64,000 bases of DNA from NCBI GenBank assembly GCA_963753545.1, contig CAVWCQ010000008.1, forward strand, positions 2,790,001 to 2,854,000. The letters are read 5' to 3'. A program made the translations under genes and the position numbers. Below are positions 61,197-64,000 of this stretch, piece after piece. This DNA comes from CAVWCQ01 sp963753545. Its GTDB lineage: Bacteria > Chloroflexota > Anaerolineae > Aggregatilineales > Aggregatilineaceae. The notes below the pieces were generated by a model, which worked only from the letters and a program-made list of their open reading frames with translations, did not search any database and was not told where the DNA came from. Numbering within the stretch: position 1 is the stretch's first letter; every line of letters starts with the position of its first letter.

Positions 61197-63191
61197 TTAC
61201 GAGCGTGTTCGTGTAAGCCGAATCGACCGGCGTGATGCTGGACGTTTCCAAAACGAACGCCTTGATCCTTCCGAACCCCGCAGCCCAGCCAGGGTGATGC
61301 GAGGGAGTCGCCGCAGTGAACGGTGATAGACCAGCCATTCCACCAGCACGATCAGCAGTCCAAGCGCAGCCACCCAGGGCCAGTATTCCCGGCGGCCTGT
61401 TTCTTCTTTCGCATCGCGTGAAACCGTCGATGTCCCGATCTGGAGGTTGGAAGCTGGCGTGATCCTGCTTTCAGCCGGATCAAACAGGTTTACGGCAAAG
61501 CGTTCTGTTTTGATCGTGCGCCCATTCTTGCGGAGATCGACGCGGTAGAGGCCGGGTCGGAGTGTATCGGCAAAGGTTGCCTCGCTGCCATCAACCTCAG
61601 GCGTGATTTTCTCCCCATCGGGGCGAGTCACCACTACACCATCGGCATCTTCAATCAATTGCAAGGCCACAGGTGAACCGGGCGGCAGGCTGTCGTTGGT
61701 TTCCACAACACGAGGCGGAGAAAACCAGTCCGCCAGTTCTGCCATCAGGATGGGCCACGCGGGTTGCAGAACCATATCGGTCGCCGGATAGGACGCATTA
61801 AAGGCCAGTACAGCAATCTGGCGGTTGTCTTCCTCGCCTACCACCACCAGGGGATTGCCATCTACTTGCACCAAAACAGTTCCCCATTCTGCAAACCCAC
61901 TGAGCAGGTGATAGCGGCCCATGTGCACCGACTCCATATACGGCCCCAGGTTGCGCGTGCGCGGATCATCGCGATGCACGCTGATCGTTCCTGACGCGGC
62001 CTGTTCATCACCAACCTGCAAAAATGACGTACTGGATGGCGGATTTACGAGCAGTAGATCGCCATCCGGGAGTGTGTCAGGGAGCCAGTTGTCGAACACA
62101 TAGAGATCGAAATCCTGCTGCTGCGGCAAGCCATCTTCTGGTCGGGCTTCATACAGTTCGACACCGCGTAGGCTGCGAAATATCTGGCGGAGGAAAATAT
62201 TATCTTCCGTCACCAGCAGCACGCGCCCCGCGCCCGTCTGGTTGCGAACAGCGTAGGCTACATCATCAACGGGCAGGTAGTCGGGAACAGTGGAGTCGCT
62301 GGGCCGGGATAGATGCGCCGTCAGTGTATCGAACGTTTCCGGCAGTTCGACTTCGTAGATGTTCACATAGTTTTGGGCGGGCACGGTGTAACGATAAGCC
62401 CAGTACATGCTGCCGTCCAACTCGATATCCATGATGACATCGGCATCCTGATCGCCGTAATTTTGCAGCCGGGCGAAAAGTTGGGGTGGGCTGCCGGGCA
62501 GCGAACCAATCGCCAGCGCGGAAATGGCCACATTGTCATTCTGCTTGCCCACTGGAACATACCGCACATCGCCGGGCACAGAGGGCAGGTTCGGCGGCAA
62601 ACCACCATCGCTGACAATCACCACTTTGAGTTCATCCACGCCAACCGCGCCCGCCGCCGCCAGTGTCATGGCGGCATTCCAGTCGGCGCTGGCGTCCGTA
62701 GCTTCGGCGGAACGGATCGCGTCGCGCAGCACCAGCTTATCGCGGGAGGCAGCAGCCAGCACTTCGGGAACATCGCTCACGCGGATCACCGTCATCGTGT
62801 CATCTGCGCCCAGCGTGTCGACCATATCCAGGCCAATATCGCGCGCCGCAGCGAAGCGGTTGGGACCCACGTCAGTTGCTTTCATACTGGCCGATGCATC
62901 CAGCAGCAGCACAATGCGCCCTGTCGTAATCGTTTTGATCTTGCTGAAGGGGCGGGCCAACGCCAGCACCAGGGCTAGCAAAACCAGTAGTTGCAGCAGA
63001 AGCAGCCAGCTAAAGTGCAGGCGCTGCCAGGGCGCGTTCGCTTCCTGATCGCGCACCAACTGCCGCCACAAAAACGTGCTGGAAATCGGCGTTTCAGTCC
63101 GGCGCAGCCGCAGCATATAGAGCAGAATAATTGGAATCGTCAGAGCGCTTAGGGCCAGCGCAACCGGAGTAAGAAACGATAGTGTCGACAT
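61197..63191 (-). CDS. BatA-type VWA membrane protein
   Basis: 664 residues. The N-terminal BatA domain has two membrane segments (FLTPVALALSALTIPIILLYMLRLRR, WLLLLQLLVLLALVLALARPF) around the typical linker. A VWA domain follows with the MIDAS RIVLLLDASASMKATDVG, then beta-rich domains and a C-terminal membrane helix (YWPWVAALGLLIVLVEWLVY). It probably pairs with the next gene's VWA protein in an envelope complex. Operon position: one base after the upstream gene's stop and 20 bases before the next start. Confidence 0.87.
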   Translation of the reverse strand: MSTLSFLTPVALALSALTIPIILLYMLRLRRTETPISSTFLWRQLVRDQEANAPWQRLHFSWLLLLQLLVLLALVLALARPFSKIKTITTGRIVLLLDASASMKATDVGPNRFAAARDIGLDMVDTLGADDTMTVIRVSDVPEVLAAASRDKLVLRDAIRSAEATDASADWNAAMTLAAAGAVGVDELKVVIVSDGGLPPNLPSVPGDVRYVPVGKQNDNVAISALAIGSLPGSPPQLFARLQNYGDQDADVIMDIELDGSMYWAYRYTVPAQNYVNIYEVELPETFDTLTAHLSRPSDSTVPDYLPVDDVAYAVRNQTGAGRVLLVTEDNIFLRQIFRSLRGVELYEARPEDGLPQQQDFDLYVFDNWLPDTLPDGDLLLVNPPSSTSFLQVGDEQAASGTISVHRDDPRTRNLGPYMESVHMGRYHLLSGFAEWGTVLVQVDGNPLVVVGEEDNRQIAVLAFNASYPATDMVLQPAWPILMAELADWFSPPRVVETNDSLPPGSPVALQLIEDADGVVVTRPDGEKITPEVDGSEATFADTLRPGLYRVDLRKNGRTIKTERFAVNLFDPAESRITPASNLQIGTSTVSRDAKEETGRREYWPWVAALGLLIVLVEWLVYHRSLRRLPRITLAGLRGSEGSRRSFWKRPASRRSIRLTRTRS

Positions 63192-63192
63192 G

Positions 63193-64000
63193 CTACTGCA
63201 CCGTAATCTCTACAGGCAAAAGGAAAAAGTTAGGTCCATTTGCCAGCGAAATGCGTGTATTGGTCTGCGGGTCATAAAACCCGACTTCCAGGTGAGCAGG
63301 CCCCCGGTAATCCGTCCGCACGAATTGCAGGGTATGGGCATCAACCAGATATTCGCCGGAAACCCAACCCGTCGTCGGGCGGCTGTTGTTGGCTGGGATG
63401 CCGTCGTGCTGGGCAATGACCTGCCCATTGTCGTCCAGCAGGTGTGTAAACACCACATAGGATGTCTCCAGCGTACTCGTTACCTGCCAGACCAGTGTCA
63501 GATCCAGCGTCTGATCCGGCGACACGGTCATCTGTTCTACACTGAATCCTTCGAGCACAGCCGCGCCCGCAAATTCCGCCTGCACAGGCACATCAAACGG
63601 CGGTCGTGCGAAGAGATGATCGGTCTTCTGAACGTCATACGTCGCCAGGACGGTTGACTCACCCTGATCTGATTCTACCGTTAGTGTCGCTGGGCCGCTT
63701 GCCTCTGGCGGAATCACAAAGCTGTGGCGGTCCAGGCTGTAGGCTGAGTATGCCTTCACGGGCTGAGTCAATTCCCAGCCATCTCCCCGCAGCAAAATTG
63801 CGCCTTGTCTCCAGGGATGTTCATGGCAGCAGTCGCTAAAAACATGCCACTGTAAGGTTATACGCAGTTCCTGGCCCGGATTCAGTGTACCCTGAACAGC
63901 GTCCGAACCAAGCAGTTCGATATTGTCGTCCAGGGTTATGGGAGTCGGCAGCAGGGAAGCTGCCGTGTTGATCTGCATCGTGGTTCCAACGGGGCGAACC
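63193..64000 (-). CDS. C-terminal part of a large membrane protein (partial)
   Basis: 269 residues visible; the frame is open to the window edge, with the upstream codons encoding VRPVGTT directly before MQINTAASLLPTP, so the start lies outside. The visible part is two beta-sandwich repeats: IELLGSDAVQGTLNPGQELR, then AVLEGFSVEQMTVSPDQTLD with VVFTHLLDDNGQVIAQHD and LEVGFYDPQTNTRISLA. This module is common at the C-terminus of Chloroflexota polytopic glycosyltransferases of PMT type. The first half of the protein is unseen, so its identity is inferred. Confidence 0.75.
   Translation of the reverse strand, partial: VRPVGTTMQINTAASLLPTPITLDDNIELLGSDAVQGTLNPGQELRITLQWHVFSDCCHEHPWRQGAILLRGDGWELTQPVKAYSAYSLDRHSFVIPPEASGPATLTVESDQGESTVLATYDVQKTDHLFARPPFDVPVQAEFAGAAVLEGFSVEQMTVSPDQTLDLTLVWQVTSTLETSYVVFTHLLDDNGQVIAQHDGIPANNSRPTTGWVSGEYLVDAHTLQFVRTDYRGPAHLEVGFYDPQTNTRISLANGPNFFLLPVEITVQ

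Noticed and set aside
1..64000. CRISPR arrays, tRNA or rRNA genes, transposases
   Set aside because: Intergenic regions were scanned; no regularly spaced repeats, cloverleaf arms with CCA-type acceptor ends, or transposase-like proteins were found.

Overview
This window looks like a chromosomal stretch of a Chloroflexota bacterium, probably Anaerolineae-like (inference). The signs are many lipoproteins and membrane proteins with long Thr/Pro linkers, a divergent BatA-like VWA cluster, a bactofilin, a MurA, LysM/M23 cell-wall proteins, and inteins in both GyrB and DnaB. No rRNA, tRNA, CRISPR array, prophage or transposase was seen. Most of it is housekeeping and envelope DNA rather than a mobile island.

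Layout. 1-290: start of a lipoprotein running off the left edge. 398-2884: transglutaminase-like membrane protein. 2933-4288: rplJ-rplL operon with an L10 leader and terminator. 4296-13807: two uncharacterised proteins, trehalose synthase, a zinc-ribbon/FHA protein, a coupled glycosidase / solute-binding protein / cupin operon, small membrane proteins, a duplicated-domain lipoprotein and an ITPase. 13893-18802: RqcH-like NFACT protein, PPK2 kinase and two GT4 glycosyltransferases. 18923-24779: coiled-coil protein, malic enzyme with a flavoprotein, and MurA with a SAM hydrolase. 25116-28764: gyrB with a mini-intein, and a nucleotidyltransferase. 28884-33865: TPR protein, membrane protein overlapping an orphan ParA, DedA, bactofilin, bifunctional nuclease.

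33955-37904 is a replication-initiation block: DnaB with a mini-intein, a DnaD-type protein, and a helicase-loader protein with two tandem DnaC-like AAA+ domains. 37901-49185: lipoproteins, plsY, a response regulator, a LysM/M23 peptidase, a two-domain protein disulfide oxidoreductase, groES, a hydrolase, a MEMO-family protein and a CNNM/CorC-type protein. 49189-55031: priA, a MerR-type HTH protein, and an ECF sigma / putative anti-sigma / polymer-forming membrane protein operon. 55201-56202: a KARI-like protein lacking catalytic residues. 56609-64000: a minus-strand operon of class IV aminotransferase, phosphodiester glycosidase, two VWA proteins and the C-terminus of a larger membrane protein.

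The most important caveat is sequence quality. About ten conserved genes (NFACT, SAM hydrolase, murA, gyrB, the nucleotidyltransferase, dnaD, the CNNM protein, priA and two envelope proteins) contain single-base frameshifts, and dnaB and gyrB each contain an in-frame TAG. Homology resumes immediately in another frame, so draft-sequence indels are the likeliest cause. Such genes are given as one span each. The best candidates for unusual biology are the double-DnaC helicase loader, the paired mini-inteins (one with a palindromic repeat embedded in its coding sequence), the degenerate KARI paralogue, the orphan ParA/membrane pair, and the Asp-type MurA.
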